A DNA stretch of 38,506 bases from Bacteroidaceae bacterium (GTDB lineage Bacteria > Bacteroidota > Bacteroidia > Bacteroidales > Bacteroidaceae): contig JAFYPU010000032.1 of NCBI GenBank assembly GCA_017547385.1, positions 1-38,506 on the forward strand. The letters are read 5' to 3'. Within the stretch, counting starts at the first letter, position 1, and each line of letters starts with the position of its first letter. Of the stretch, positions 1 through 10,109 are shown piece after piece. The notes beneath the pieces are model-generated. The model did not search any database. It worked only from the letters and a program-made list of their open reading frames with translations, and was not told the origin of the DNA. The position numbers and the translations under genes are program-made.

Positions 1-57
1 GGCCTGCCACAAAAGTGGTAAGCCTCGCCACTTTTGTGGCAGGCCTTGCCACTTTTT
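1..57. repeat. 21-bp-period palindromic array, family I (left copy, cut by window edge)
   Basis: Two complete 21-bp units (16-36 and 37-57) follow a 15-bp partial unit (1-15). The unit core is close to TGGCARGCCTTGCCA followed by a TTTTT or AAAAG spacer. Positions 1-18 and 28-45 are a perfect 18-bp inverted repeat with a 9-nt loop. The same repeat recurs at 25379-25441. It lies downstream of the sprA terminator. Confidence 0.85.
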
Positions 58-72
58 GCGCAACGGGGTCAG

Positions 73-113
73 AAAAAAGGCTTTGCCGCACCTGAATGTG
101 GGGCAAAGCCTTT
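73..113 (-). terminator. Rho-independent terminator of sprA
   Basis: AAAGGCTTTGCC (77-88) pairs perfectly with GGCAAAGCCTTT (102-113). Read on the minus strand, the stem is followed by a run of six T (complement of 73-78). It sits 55 bp past the sprA stop codon and ends the ruvA-sprA transcript. Confidence 0.85.
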
Positions 114-167
114 GGAAAAATCTATGAGCGACTTTCGGCTGCCATTCGTGCCGGAAGGGGGGCTTGC

Positions 168-3100
168 TTATCGGTTGAGAATGAACTTGAGGTTGATGCC
201 GAAATCCTGCGTGGTGATGGGGTAGGAGCTGGAGGTGAGCAAGGGCTTGTTCATCTGACGGTCATAGTAGGCCGAGAGGGTGAGGTAGCGGCTCAAGGCA
301 TATTCGGCCGAGAAGGACACTTGCACGGCTTTGTTGCCACCGGTGGCCTGTGTGAGCGTGGTGATGATGTCGCGGTTGAGGACAGACTGATCGCGGAAAC
401 TGATGTCGAAACGAATGTTGAGGTCGTTGGAGAAACCACGGTTTGCGGAGCTGCTGCTTCCTTTACCCTCGGAGGCTTTTCCGCTGCCTTTTCCCTTCTT
501 CACTTTCTTCTTCGGAGCAAAGAGGTCAAGGCCTGTAATCTTATAACCCAAGCCGATGACAATATCGTTGGAGCGTGTCTCGGTGATTTGCTGTGATGTC
601 ATGCTGAGGGTGAGCACGCGTGTGCGGCGCACTTCGGCTTTGGCCGTGAGGTTGTTGTGCAGTGTAACATCCAATCCCACCAAGGGCGAGAAACTCTCGT
701 TGATGGAAACTGTGCTGATGTCGTAAGGGCACGAAGGAACCGGCATGCCGGTGGCCACATCGTTGACAAAGCCCAAGCCGCCCATGTATTCCATGAAGCC
801 GGTGTAGGTGTTGTAGGAACCTACGGTGTAGATGCTCTTATAGGAATGGTTGATGTTGAAACTCTTGAACAGTTTCTTGATGCGCGGCAGCTTGGCCAGT
901 CCGCTGTAGCTGAGTGTCCAGTTGGGCAAGAGGCGTTTCAGCGTTGGGAAGATGTCGAGCGAATTGCCGCCGGTGGCATAGGCACTGAGGAAAGCCGGAA
1001 TCATCACTTCGGGCGAGTAGGTGCCCACAGCTCCGTTGGTGGGGTCGAACGGCTTGCCGGCCAGTGGAGTTCCGGCGGGATAGGTGGCACCGGCATATTG
1101 TTGCTCCACGCGATCGCGGTTGGTGGCGAGCAATCCCAGGAACTTGGTGAAGCTCTTGCTGCTGTATCCGTTGTCAGCCGAACCCACGCTTTGGAAAGCC
1201 GTACCGATGCTGATGGTTGTCATGGTGAAACTTCCGGTTTCGGTGGTCGGCATGTTGTCGTACATATATTGTATGCTGCGTGTGCTGTTGAGCGTTCGGC
1301 TGGCATTCAGGTCGATTTTGAGGTCGCGCAAAGGCTCCAGGGTGGCGCGAATTTGCAAGTCCTCGGAGGTGGCATAGGTGGCCGGCGTGATGATGCTGTC
1401 GCTGCGCATGAGCCATCCGCGTTCGGCGGCACGGCGAATGTAGTCGTCGCCTGTGAAGCCGAAGGCAAAATCAAGTCCGGGGGCAAAACCTGCCGGTATG
1501 TTGTTCTGACCCAAAATGTCGCCCACCTGCGGAAGGAAGCCGGGCAGAGAGGTGTTGGCCGTGTTGCGATAGGCCACGCTGACATTGCGCACCAGCATCA
1601 AGGCACGGCTGGTGTATTGAAGGGCTTCATACCAGAACTGGTCTTCCTTGCGTTTGCGCGGACTGATGGTTATCTTGAGGTTGGCAGTGTCCTTGTTGAG
1701 AATAAGAATGTTGTTGCCATCCACCACGCGATACTTCAAGGGATAACGCTTTCCGTCGGCAGCAATGGCTATGACGCGCACCTTTTTGTTGCGTTGGTTG
1801 TGTGTTACGGTAGTGGTGGTATCGGCTTTCAAGCGTATTTCCTTTTGGAAGTTTTTGGGCGTGTCTTTCTTTTTTGTGTTCTTGTTGGAGGAGAACCGTT
1901 GGTTGGTTTTCTTGAGGAAAGGCACGTGGTTGTAGAGCGTTTCGAGGTTGAAACGAAGATTACCGTTGATGTTGCGCGAATTGTTGATGGTGTGTCCCAA
2001 GTTTGCGCCGCTCGCCAATTCCGCTCCACGCGTCCAACCATAAGTGGCACTGTATTTGGCATCGGCCACCAGCCAGTCGAAAACGGGTATCTTGTTGAGA
2101 GGTAGTTTCCAGGAGAAGTCGAAATTTTGCTGATAGGTGAGGGGACGTCCCAGGTTCTTGATGCTGGTCCACACAGAGTCTTTCCAGGCAGAATAGCTGT
2201 CGGGATAGAGGTCTTTGTTCACAGCGGTGTAAGGTTGTTCCACCTCAGCGTTGGTGCCGGATGAGAAGTTGAAGTGCATGGCTTTGGTCAAATCCCATCG
2301 CAGACTGAAGTTTCGGTTCCACAAGAAGTCGCTCGACCATGTGAGCGGCAAGGTGGTGTTTTCCAAATTCTCCATGTCGCGTTCCTGCAACTCATAGTAG
2401 TCGCGCATCAGGTCTGTGTTGAAAGTGATGTTCTGCGGAACGTAACTCAGCGAGAAGTCTTTGAGAATGCGGAACCATTTGCTCTTGCTCTTGATGGCCT
2501 TTTTGAATGGTTCGAAGGGCTTGAAGTTGGGCGAGTAAGAGTAGTTGAAATTCCATTTCCAATTGATGTCTTTCTCCCAAGCGGTGGTCTCGCCTGTGGT
2601 GTGGCGATTGCTGTGAGCATAGCTGAAGGTGAAGTTGGCCGGGTCGTAGGGCATGGGATGCCGCTTGGTGGCGATGTTAAAGCGCAAGCCTGAAACACTG
2701 AAGTTGCGATTGATGATCACTTTTTCAGCAATGTTGCGCAATGAATCGCGTTCGTGCTCATCGGCCAATCCTTCGAGGGCATCGTCCATCGACATGTCTG
2801 TGTCGAGCGGATTGTAGCGAGGCACGCTTCTCTCCTTTGAATAAGAATAGTAAATGGGGGCTTGCAGTTTCACGGCAGCCGGAAGGAAACGTCCGGCTTG
2901 CACATTGGTGGTTACGTTGAAGCGATAGAGGTCGTCATCGCGTCGCTGGTCCACTGTTTCCTCCAGTCCGCCAAAGCCGTTGGTCTCAATATGGCCGCTC
3001 AGGTTGACCGTGGCCACGTCGGAGAGTTGGATGTTGAGTGTGCTCTGGGCTGCCCATCCACCGTTGTTGCTGTAGTTCTGCAGTCGCAATTCGTTGGCCC

Positions 3101-6100
3101 AAACTTCCACACTCTGCACGTTGCGCGAATTGTTGCGCACACCAATCATGATGGTTCGCACCTCGCCGAGCGAAGGATTACCCATCACGCTGATACGATT
3201 GGAGGGCTTTTGCGGGTCATACTCGGAATAGATTTGTGAGTAGGAAGCCAATCCGAGCGACTTCTGCTTGTTGCGGTTGCGCTTGATGTCTGTGAGCAAC
3301 GAAAGGTCGATGTCGAGCATGTTTTCCTCGGGCCATACAGCCATGGGACCGGTTCCGCCGGAGGAGTATTGGCCTTCGGGAGTTACGGTGAGGGGGATTT
3401 CGTATTCGTAGAAGTTGCTCTTGTAGTCTGAACCCAAACGAACGAAAAGGCTGATTTGGCCGTCGGACACTTCCTCGGCTTCGGGCAAACTGTTGGCGTG
3501 GGTGTACATTTGCAGATGCTTGTAGCGGCGAAGGTCGAGCTGTGTGTTTTTATACACGGCACGCGCATCGCCAGATGCCAAGTTGTTGACGGTGATGGCA
3601 AGTGCTTGTTCGTTGTTTTGGAGAATTTGTTCCTGTCCCGGAGTGATGACGCGGCTGATGCCGGGAGGTATGACGTAATTGACAGGCAGCTTCTCATTGT
3701 TCTCCTCATAATTGACGGCCGACACACTCAAGGTTCCGCTCACGTCGGGAGCTTTGCCGACATAGAGTGCTTGTTCGTAGTCGCGCCAATCACCGCGTAC
3801 CAAATTCAGTGTGGCGAAACGCAACACCACGGGATGACTGAATCCGGTCATGAACATACGCATGAAACGGATGCTGCTGAAGTCGCTGATGCCGCCCACG
3901 CGACGTTCGTATTGGTTAACGGGGATGCGGAATTGATACCAAGTAACTTCGGGAGATGTTCCGTCGCGGAGGGTGGGACTCGTAACGCGTTTGTCAACGA
4001 TGTAGTTCTGTCCGACATTCATAGCCTCGGGAGAGATGCGAATGCGATATTGGAAATACTTTTCGTATTCGTTGAGGGTGTAATCCTGATTGATGTCCTC
4101 AACATCGGGTGTTGTTTTGTAGGCTGTGCTATACTTCTCAGGCGAATGCTCAGAGTCAACAGAGTTTCCGTTGGGGTTGTTGATGTATTTGTAGCGATTG
4201 AGAATGGAAACTTGTGCTTCGTCATAATCCGAACCTCTGAAGTAGTGGTATTTGTCGCCGGAGGGTGAGGCGAGAATGGAATCGTAGACTTCAGGACGCA
4301 CAATGCCTTTGATTTGGTTCAGATAGGATTGATAAGCCGGGAAGGTGCTTTCTTCCTCACTGCTAAGGCCATTGTAACCCACGTCTTGCCGTTGACGCGA
4401 ACCGGAAGAGGTGTTGAAGGCGTATGTGATGCTGTTCTGATTGGGAATGCGTCCCCAGGCAGTCTCGCTGTAGAGCATCGGATCGCCATCGATGGGCATG
4501 CCGCTCTCAAAGAACTTCTTACCATCCTTCAGAATGTCTTCGCTGATTTCTCCCAGGTTGATATAAAAATCACCACTGAGGTCCGTTCCGTTTTCGCGCG
4601 ACTTGACGAACGGGTCCATAAGCCAGAATTCGATGTATTCAATGTTGGAAGTTTCGAAATCGCTTGTTTCCAACTTGCGCATCATTCCCCCCCATCTGCT
4701 CTGTGGGTTGGAAAGACGACCATTGGCATCGAGAGAAGGGTCAAGGTTGTATGGGCCGCGCTCATCAGGATAGTAGGCAAGGTTGAGCACATTCAGTGTG
4801 CTGGCTTCGCGATAATTGATTTGTTTGTTGGGGAACAGTTCGTTCATATATACCTCACGCACATAGGGATCGGAGAGCTGTTTCAGGTCGCTCTTGATAT
4901 GGCCGGGGGTGAGGGCGGATGAACGGCGTGTGAACAACGGGTCAATGTAGTACCACGCCAAACGAGCGCGGTTGTAGCCATAACGAATATCGTTGGTGTA
5001 TCTTGATTCAGGGAAAAGCGAGGGGCACGAACTCAACACCCATTCTGAGGGAATGCTGATGTCAATTTCGCTTTTCGTGTTTTCGAAGTCGTCGATGTAG
5101 GAAGCATTTCCCTGTGCTCCTTTGTTCTTTCCGGCGATTAACTGCGCAAATTCGGCAGTGAAGTTGATGCTGCTGGGGGCACTGCATTCGAGCAGAGGAA
5201 TTTTGTCAAGCAGATTGGTCAGCCATTGACTTTGTTTCTTCCAAGCCAAGTTCAATCCCCAAATCGTGTTGTTGATAGGTTCACTTCCCATCGACACTTT
5301 TGTGGTGAGCGGCTTCTCGCCCAAGTGCATGAATGTACCGCCCACTTGGAAATCCTTTGAGAAATCGTATTGCCAGTTCAAGCCGAACATCGTCTTACGC
5401 TGCATGCCGTAATCGGTGTCGCTTTCCAAACTAACATTGATCGGTGTTCCGGCATCGAGCAGACTCTTGTTGAGAATACGGACAATGCCTGAGTAATAAT
5501 CTACAGTGTAATCAGAGCCTTCCGAAAGCGTTTGTCCTCCGGCTGTAACCACGACAGAGCCTTGCGGAATGTTCATAGCACCCAGCTGAATTTCATCGTT
5601 GCGTGTCGCCTTGTAATGCCCGGAAATCACATACTTGTTCTTCTCTGCGATTTGTTTGGCAATGGTTTTTGTTGAGTCGTACAACTCTTGGTATACATAC
5701 TTTTCTGCAATGTTGTCGTTGCCGATGGCTTTTCGCATATAGGCACCGAAAGGTTCAGCCACGGGGAAGAACACGCGTCCGGTGCTTGGGTCAATTGTGT
5801 AACCGCTGACGTAGTCGAAATAACCATTGGGATTGTTCTTGTTGTTGTTATCCAGACGGTCCAATCCCAGCAGGGCAATGATTTTTTTGTCTTTCAGTAA
5901 AGGTTCGGGCAGGTATGAGAGATATACGCCGGTGGTGTCGCTGAGAATCTTAATATCTAAACGGAATTTATCCTTCTGCAAGGAAGTGGCTCCAAGCGAA
6001 TAGACATTACGCATCATGAGATGCCAGTTGGCCATCTTGGGTGTGCAAGCTGTGTTCTTGAGTGCTTTGACAAACAGTGCTGATTTATTGTCTTTGATAT

Positions 6101-7580
6101 CGGTTGAAAATTCTCCCACTTGGTAAGTTTGCCCTCTGTAAGTGTATTCAAAGGCAACAGCCAACACTTGGTCTGTTTGCAACGTCTGTTTCAGAGAAAC
6201 GTAGCCCAAACTCTTGTTCAGTGTGTATTCGGAAGACGAAAGTAAGCGAGCATTTTCCAATTTTTCATAGTCGGTGCCGCCTTCCATTCCTGTGGCATCA
6301 AGCAAAGGAGTGGCTTGTGAAATATCTCTGGCTCCTGACAATTGAGAAATCAATGTGCCATACAGATTGTTGGCATTGTTCTCCGGAATATTTGAGGCTC
6401 CGGCTTGCCACATGTTGTTGCCGATTTTTGCATTTTCACCCAAGTCGGCAAATGCCACGATGTTGCGTGTGTTGGTTGTTGCTCCCGTTTTGTTGGTTAC
6501 CCAAATCTCTATGCGGTTAAACGTAACACCGGACAGAATGTTGGGGAGCTGCGCCATGTTCTCGTCATAATGGTCGCGGAAGTAGTGAGCAAGATAGAAA
6601 TGCTTGTTCTCTTCATAGTCGGCAGCCGAGAACTCGAAATCAGTAAGCTGTACGCCGCCTTCGGAACTGACACTTTGGCTGCTGGATTTCTTCTGTGAAA
6701 TGACGGTCTGCAGTTTCAGTTTGCCAAATTGCAAGTCGGTGCGTATACCAAACAAAGAAGAAGCCCCACGAATGAGGGAAGAGTTGGTTGGCATCGAAAC
6801 ATTACCGGCTTCGATGAGTTTGATTATTTCATCTTCCTTGCCTTCGTAGCGAAGCTTCAGTTTCTGAGCATCAAAATTGAAAGTGGCTTCCGAATTATAG
6901 TTGAAATCAAGGTTCACTTTGTCGCCCACCTTACCGCTGACACTAAGATTGATTTTTTCATTAAAGTCGAAGCCGAAAACGCGACGGTTGCGCTGTGCCA
7001 GCGACGGGTTATCAACAAAACGTGTGTTGGCACCGATTTTCAGTTCGGCAGAACCTTGGGTCTTGATACGCACACCGCCGGGACCGAAAATTTTGTTGGC
7101 AGGGCCAAGATCGAAATGCATGTTTGTGAAATCGAACTTGTCTTTTCCTTTCGCCTTATATTCTTCTGCATTTTTATCGCGGAAGTAGGAGCGAAGGCTG
7201 CGTTGCATTTCCCATTCGTTGTATTGCTCGGGCGACATCAAGAACGGCGTTTCCAAAAAGTTGTCGCCTAATTTTGTACCGAGACGATATACTCCGGCCA
7301 CTTCATCATAATAGACCTCGGTTTTCAGGTTCTCAGGTTGACGCAAATCGGCTGAGTGGGGCTGCTCGTCCTCTTGTTGCAGCGTGGTGGTTGCCACACT
7401 GAAGCGAGGTTTGAGTGTGTCGCTTGTTGAAGGCGGTGTGATGGATGATGGCTGAGCTACGTTTCGGGGAGTTTCGGAAACCGTGGCAAAATGTCGGCGT
7501 GCCTGTGTGGCCGAAGCCAACAGAACTGTCAGCACGGCACAGAACAAGATGTATATTTTGCGATAGGGTTTCTGAAACAT
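168..7580 (-). CDS. sprA: SprA/Sov, type IX secretion system outer-membrane translocon
   Basis: 2470 residues, within the family's usual size (about 2400-2500). The N-terminus has a signal peptide (basic MFQKPYRK, then a hydrophobic stretch to about residue 28). The long remainder is rich in alternating beta segments and ends in an aromatic barrel-type strand (FGINLKFILNR). The early block around residues 150-220 (FGPGGVRIKTQGSAEL) is the SprA N-terminal family signature, and a related segment recurs later. In this family the protein forms the very large barrel that exports folded proteins bearing C-terminal sorting domains, working with PorV and a plug protein. It starts 30 bp after ruvA, a neighbour commonly seen in Bacteroidetes, and is closed by a terminator at 73-113. 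Two candidate cargo proteins are in this window (14567-19477 and 28446-30743). Identification is by family resemblance and size. Confidence 0.95.
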   Translation of the reverse strand: MFQKPYRKIYILFCAVLTVLLASATQARRHFATVSETPRNVAQPSSITPPSTSDTLKPRFSVATTTLQQEDEQPHSADLRQPENLKTEVYYDEVAGVYRLGTKLGDNFLETPFLMSPEQYNEWEMQRSLRSYFRDKNAEEYKAKGKDKFDFTNMHFDLGPANKIFGPGGVRIKTQGSAELKIGANTRFVDNPSLAQRNRRVFGFDFNEKINLSVSGKVGDKVNLDFNYNSEATFNFDAQKLKLRYEGKEDEIIKLIEAGNVSMPTNSSLIRGASSLFGIRTDLQFGKLKLQTVISQKKSSSQSVSSEGGVQLTDFEFSAADYEENKHFYLAHYFRDHYDENMAQLPNILSGVTFNRIEIWVTNKTGATTNTRNIVAFADLGENAKIGNNMWQAGASNIPENNANNLYGTLISQLSGARDISQATPLLDATGMEGGTDYEKLENARLLSSSEYTLNKSLGYVSLKQTLQTDQVLAVAFEYTYRGQTYQVGEFSTDIKDNKSALFVKALKNTACTPKMANWHLMMRNVYSLGATSLQKDKFRLDIKILSDTTGVYLSYLPEPLLKDKKIIALLGLDRLDNNNKNNPNGYFDYVSGYTIDPSTGRVFFPVAEPFGAYMRKAIGNDNIAEKYVYQELYDSTKTIAKQIAEKNKYVISGHYKATRNDEIQLGAMNIPQGSVVVTAGGQTLSEGSDYTVDYYSGIVRILNKSLLDAGTPINVSLESDTDYGMQRKTMFGLNWQYDFSKDFQVGGTFMHLGEKPLTTKVSMGSEPINNTIWGLNLAWKKQSQWLTNLLDKIPLLECSAPSSINFTAEFAQLIAGKNKGAQGNASYIDDFENTKSEIDISIPSEWVLSSCPSLFPESRYTNDIRYGYNRARLAWYYIDPLFTRRSSALTPGHIKSDLKQLSDPYVREVYMNELFPNKQINYREASTLNVLNLAYYPDERGPYNLDPSLDANGRLSNPQSRWGGMMRKLETSDFETSNIEYIEFWLMDPFVKSRENGTDLSGDFYINLGEISEDILKDGKKFFESGMPIDGDPMLYSETAWGRIPNQNSITYAFNTSSGSRQRQDVGYNGLSSEEESTFPAYQSYLNQIKGIVRPEVYDSILASPSGDKYHYFRGSDYDEAQVSILNRYKYINNPNGNSVDSEHSPEKYSTAYKTTPDVEDINQDYTLNEYEKYFQYRIRISPEAMNVGQNYIVDKRVTSPTLRDGTSPEVTWYQFRIPVNQYERRVGGISDFSSIRFMRMFMTGFSHPVVLRFATLNLVRGDWRDYEQALYVGKAPDVSGTLSVSAVNYEENNEKLPVNYVIPPGISRVITPGQEQILQNNEQALAITVNNLASGDARAVYKNTQLDLRRYKHLQMYTHANSLPEAEEVSDGQISLFVRLGSDYKSNFYEYEIPLTVTPEGQYSSGGTGPMAVWPEENMLDIDLSLLTDIKRNRNKQKSLGLASYSQIYSEYDPQKPSNRISVMGNPSLGEVRTIMIGVRNNSRNVQSVEVWANELRLQNYSNNGGWAAQSTLNIQLSDVATVNLSGHIETNGFGGLEETVDQRRDDDLYRFNVTTNVQAGRFLPAAVKLQAPIYYSYSKERSVPRYNPLDTDMSMDDALEGLADEHERDSLRNIAEKVIINRNFSVSGLRFNIATKRHPMPYDPANFTFSYAHSNRHTTGETTAWEKDINWKWNFNYSYSPNFKPFEPFKKAIKSKSKWFRILKDFSLSYVPQNITFNTDLMRDYYELQERDMENLENTTLPLTWSSDFLWNRNFSLRWDLTKAMHFNFSSGTNAEVEQPYTAVNKDLYPDSYSAWKDSVWTSIKNLGRPLTYQQNFDFSWKLPLNKIPVFDWLVADAKYSATYGWTRGAELASGANLGHTINNSRNINGNLRFNLETLYNHVPFLKKTNQRFSSNKNTKKKDTPKNFQKEIRLKADTTTTVTHNQRNKKVRVIAIAADGKRYPLKYRVVDGNNILILNKDTANLKITISPRKRKEDQFWYEALQYTSRALMLVRNVSVAYRNTANTSLPGFLPQVGDILGQNNIPAGFAPGLDFAFGFTGDDYIRRAAERGWLMRSDSIITPATYATSEDLQIRATLEPLRDLKIDLNASRTLNSTRSIQYMYDNMPTTETGSFTMTTISIGTAFQSVGSADNGYSSKSFTKFLGLLATNRDRVEQQYAGATYPAGTPLAGKPFDPTNGAVGTYSPEVMIPAFLSAYATGGNSLDIFPTLKRLLPNWTLSYSGLAKLPRIKKLFKSFNINHSYKSIYTVGSYNTYTGFMEYMGGLGFVNDVATGMPVPSCPYDISTVSINESFSPLVGLDVTLHNNLTAKAEVRRTRVLTLSMTSQQITETRSNDIVIGLGYKITGLDLFAPKKKVKKGKGSGKASEGKGSSSSANRGFSNDLNIRFDISFRDQSVLNRDIITTLTQATGGNKAVQVSFSAEYALSRYLTLSAYYDRQMNKPLLTSSSYPITTQDFGINLKFILNR

Positions 7581-7610
7581 ATAGTGTGTTGTGTAATATC
7601 TTTTGTCTGA

Positions 7611-8210
7611 TTAGAGCATTTTCAAGGCAGTCTTGATGATTTGCTCCACACTCAATGCGGGATTTTCTTTGACAATGTGTAATACGGTTTTCTGGGTAGG
7701 AGCAGGAGGGAAGCCCAACATGGTGAGAGCAGCCACAGCTTCTTCTACAATTTCACGAGGAGCACCGATTTCTGTCGATGCGGTTGAATGGTCGTTTCCG
7801 GCTTCGTATTCCAATGAAATCTTGTCTTTCAGTTCCACGATGATGCGTTGAGCTGCTTTGGGACCGATACCTTTCACACTTTTCAGCATCCCTGCATTTT
7901 CAGTGCGAATTATGTTAGCCAATTCGGCAGGTGTGAAAGCCGACAGTATCATGCGAGCCGTTTGTCCACCTACTCCCGACACACTGATGAGTTGTGTGAA
8001 GAGCATGCGCTCGGCTTTGTTGAAAAAACCAAAAAGTTGGTAAGCGTCTTCACGTATGGATTCGTAAACATAGAGTTTGCCTTCTTTCTTGCCTTGCAGT
8101 GCCGAATAAGTGTTGAGGGATATATTGAGCAGATAACCCACTCCGTATGCCTCAATAACGGCTTCGGTGGGGGTTAGTTCGTCTATGTTTCCGCGGATGT
8201 ATTCAATCAT
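7611..8210 (-). CDS. ruvA: Holliday junction branch migration protein RuvA
   Basis: 199 residues, normal RuvA length. It starts [14 protein letters not shown], the RuvA OB-fold domain I. Domain II carries two helix-hairpin-helix motifs: [12 protein letters not shown] (about residue 79) and [20 protein letters not shown] (about residue 113). After an acidic, variable linker, domain III (from about residue 150) is the small helical domain that contacts RuvB. RuvA tetramers hold the Holliday junction while RuvB drives branch migration during recombinational repair. The gene lies 30 bp upstream of sprA and 62 bp downstream of the phosphopantetheinyl transferase, all on one strand, so cotranscription is likely. 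Confidence 0.97.
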   Translation of the reverse strand: MIEYIRGNIDELTPTEAVIEAYGVGYLLNISLNTYSALQGKKEGKLYVYESIREDAYQLFGFFNKAERMLFTQLISVSGVGGQTARMILSAFTPAELANIIRTENAGMLKSVKGIGPKAAQRIIVELKDKISLEYEAGNDHSTASTEIGAPREIVEEAVAALTMLGFPPAPTQKTVLHIVKENPALSVEQIIKTALKML

Positions 8211-8272
8211 GGTTGAAAACTGTTTTGGCGTTTTATATCTTTAAGAAAACGAAGAAAATGTGTTTTTATTGT

Positions 8273-8953
8273 TTATAGTGATTGAAAAGCATCTATAATA
8301 TCACGACACGTCAGGTGTATATCCTCTCCAAGTGCTACGGCAATGACATAATTACCGTGCAAAAAATGAGCCACGTGGCACGTCTCTTTATTCAGCGATT
8401 GCAGGGAAAAGATGTCTTCGTTTACTTTGGTTAATCGTGTGTCAGCCAGTAGTTTTATGGGCGTGGTCTGCGAGTAATACTTGAAAGCGGCTTCTTTGGC
8501 AGCCCAAGCCTGGACACAAGCTGTCGCTCGTTGGTTTGTGCTGAGGCTTTCTGAGAGTGTTGTTTGTTCTTGCGAAGTGAGAAAACGGCTTTGCAGTCGA
8601 TGTGCTTTTTCGGTAATCAATTCAATATCCACTCCCACAGGGAATTCAGAAACTATGACTGCCACTTTTCCTCTTGAGTGGGACACGCTGATGTGCAGAG
8701 AACATTCTTTTAGATAGGGACTTCCGTTCTCACGGTAGTCGATAGGAACTTCAATGCCTAAACTGTGGTGCACGCTCACCCGAGTGGCCAACCATTCCAT
8801 GCGTCGTTCTTGGTGGCTGAATGTCTGCAACGGGTCGTCATAGTGCTGTCGGAGAAATGGTGGCAGCATAGCCATGAGTTCCTCCTCCGTTTCATCAATT
8901 TTCCAAAGGACAAAACTGAGTTTGGGTAGTCGGATATGTTTCAGCAATGGCAT
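8273..8953 (-). CDS. 4'-phosphopantetheinyl transferase superfamily protein (Sfp-like)
   Basis: 226 residues with the Sfp-type motif series: NGSPYL (76-81), ISVSHS (89-94), the metal-binding VGVDIE (106-111) and WAAKEAAFKYY (150-160). The enzyme moves the phosphopantetheine arm of coenzyme A to a serine on an acyl or peptidyl carrier protein. The size matches Sfp/EntD-type enzymes rather than the ~120-residue AcpS type. No polyketide or peptide synthetase gene is nearby, so the carrier protein it serves cannot be told. It may act on the primary acyl carrier protein. It lies between ssb and ruvA on the same strand. Confidence 0.88.
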   Translation of the reverse strand: MPLLKHIRLPKLSFVLWKIDETEEELMAMLPPFLRQHYDDPLQTFSHQERRMEWLATRVSVHHSLGIEVPIDYRENGSPYLKECSLHISVSHSRGKVAVIVSEFPVGVDIELITEKAHRLQSRFLTSQEQTTLSESLSTNQRATACVQAWAAKEAAFKYYSQTTPIKLLADTRLTKVNEDIFSLQSLNKETCHVAHFLHGNYVIAVALGEDIHLTCRDIIDAFQSL

Positions 8954-9047
8954 GGGGAAAGCGCACTTGTTTGTTGGTGGGTGAAGTGAGGGAGGAGAGG
9001 TAAAACGAAAAAGGGGTGTTTCTCAATCTGCAGACGATGCAAAATGT

Positions 9048-9106
9048 TTAGGAGTTTAAGAGACTGTGTGGTCGGGCTTTTCCCGAACAGACTCATAAAC
9101 TCCTAA
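9048..9106. terminator. Long imperfect stem-loop, possible terminator after ssb
   Basis: TTAGGAGTTTA (9048-9058) pairs with TAAACTCCTAA (9096-9106), and an inner TCGGG (72-76 of this line) pairs with CCCGA around a short CTTTT loop. It lies in the 240-bp gap between ssb and the phosphopantetheinyl transferase. Neither side has a strong T-run, so a terminator role is only possible. The rest of 8954-9193 shows no gene. Confidence 0.45.
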
Positions 9107-9193
9107 GAAACCGAAACCATCTTCACAACCGAAGACAGTCTGTTTAATGAAATTCCCCATCGTTCCCAATATGTTCAGAAGCTTTCTGTGTGT

Positions 9194-9616
9194 TCAGAAA
9201 GGGCATTTCTCATCATCATCATTGGGGAGAGGTGCTGCAGTTGCAGGGGCAGAAGTTGTCGGTTGGGGGGCTCCCGAGGCTGCGCGGGGTGTCAGCATTT
9301 CCATGTTTTCCGCCCAAATTTCGGTTACGTATTTTGTTTTTCCCAACTTGTCTGTGTAACTGCGTGTGCGCAACGAACCTTCGATGTAGAGCTTGTCGCC
9401 TTTGTGAACATAGCGTTCCACAATTTCAGCCAAGCGTCTGAACAACAACACACGGTGCCATTCAGTGCGCTCGGGCACTTGTGTTCCGCTGGGCAGTGTA
9501 TATCCCGGAGTGGAAGTGGCGAGGCTCAGTGTGGCTGTTGCCACACCGGCTTCAATATAGCGCACTTCGGGATCTCTGCCTACATTGCCAATCAGCATTA
9601 CTTTGTTGAGGGACAT
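9194..9616 (-). CDS. ssb: Single-stranded DNA-binding protein
   Basis: 140 residues. The OB-fold runs from MSLNKVMLIGNVGRDPEVRY to about residue 110, with the typical WHRVLLFRRLAEIVERYVHKGD segment. A short Pro/Ala-rich linker follows, then an acidic tip ending DDDEKCPF. SSB coats single-stranded DNA and recruits repair partners through its acidic tip. The usual tip ends DDLPF or similar. Here a cysteine replaces the residue before Pro-Phe, while the terminal Pro-Phe that partners recognise is kept. It is on the same strand as the DUF4293-rpoZ-bamD cluster, 34 bp downstream of it. Confidence 0.95.
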   Translation of the reverse strand: MSLNKVMLIGNVGRDPEVRYIEAGVATATLSLATSTPGYTLPSGTQVPERTEWHRVLLFRRLAEIVERYVHKGDKLYIEGSLRTRSYTDKLGKTKYVTEIWAENMEMLTPRAASGAPQPTTSAPATAAPLPNDDDEKCPF

Positions 9617-9650
9617 GGCTTGGCTTTTTTAGAGAAATCGATGGATGATT

Positions 9651-10109
9651 TTAGCGAATTCTGTCGGCCGAACGAACCAACTCGTCATCCCTGCGAATGC
9701 CACGATAAGCCAAGAATGCAAAAATGGCAGTGAGCAAAGGGAAAGCGATGCCCGGTCGGATGTCGAGGAGAGTGCCACCGGACAGCCGTGTGAAGTAGGT
9801 ATAGGTGTAGGCACCGATAGCAATGTAGTTGAACAACACGAGCCAAATAACTGCTTTGGTCATCTTCATTTGCGCTCGGCGATTCTTGTATGAGAAAATG
9901 GCCTTTAAGGCTATTCCCATCGAGAGGAAAGTGAACACCATGATGCCCCAAGGATGTCCCAAGGTGGCGGCATCATCGGCACTCCACACTTTGCAAGCGT
10001 TGATGCCCATCGCATGAGGATTTCCCCAACTTGCAAAGTCCACGTAGAAGCAAAGCAGAGAGCAAATGGCTGCAAGCAGTAGATAGATGCTCTGAATACG
10101 TTGTATCAT
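9651..10109 (-). CDS. DUF4293 family integral membrane protein
   Basis: 152 residues with four hydrophobic helices: about 5-24 (IYLLLAAICSLLCFYV), 53-72 (WGIMVFTFLSMGIALKAIF), 83-103 (AVIWLVLFNYIAIGAYTY) and 118-138 (GIAFPLLTAIFAFLAY). The tail is basic. It matches the Bacteroidetes-specific DUF4293 family, whose function is unknown. Its ATG overlaps the end of rpoZ by 4 bp (10106-10109), implying translational coupling. The overlap with rpoZ is a recurrent arrangement in Bacteroidales. Confidence 0.85.
   Translation of the reverse strand: MIQRIQSIYLLLAAICSLLCFYVDFASWGNPHAMGINACKVWSADDAATLGHPWGIMVFTFLSMGIALKAIFSYKNRRAQMKMTKAVIWLVLFNYIAIGAYTYTYFTRLSGGTLLDIRPGIAFPLLTAIFAFLAYRGIRRDDELVRSADRIR

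Noticed and set aside
657-2105. A 482-codon open frame on the plus strand, antisense to sprA
   Set aside because: It is a shadow of the sprA coding frame, caused by codon bias; its product has no recognisable domain or start context.
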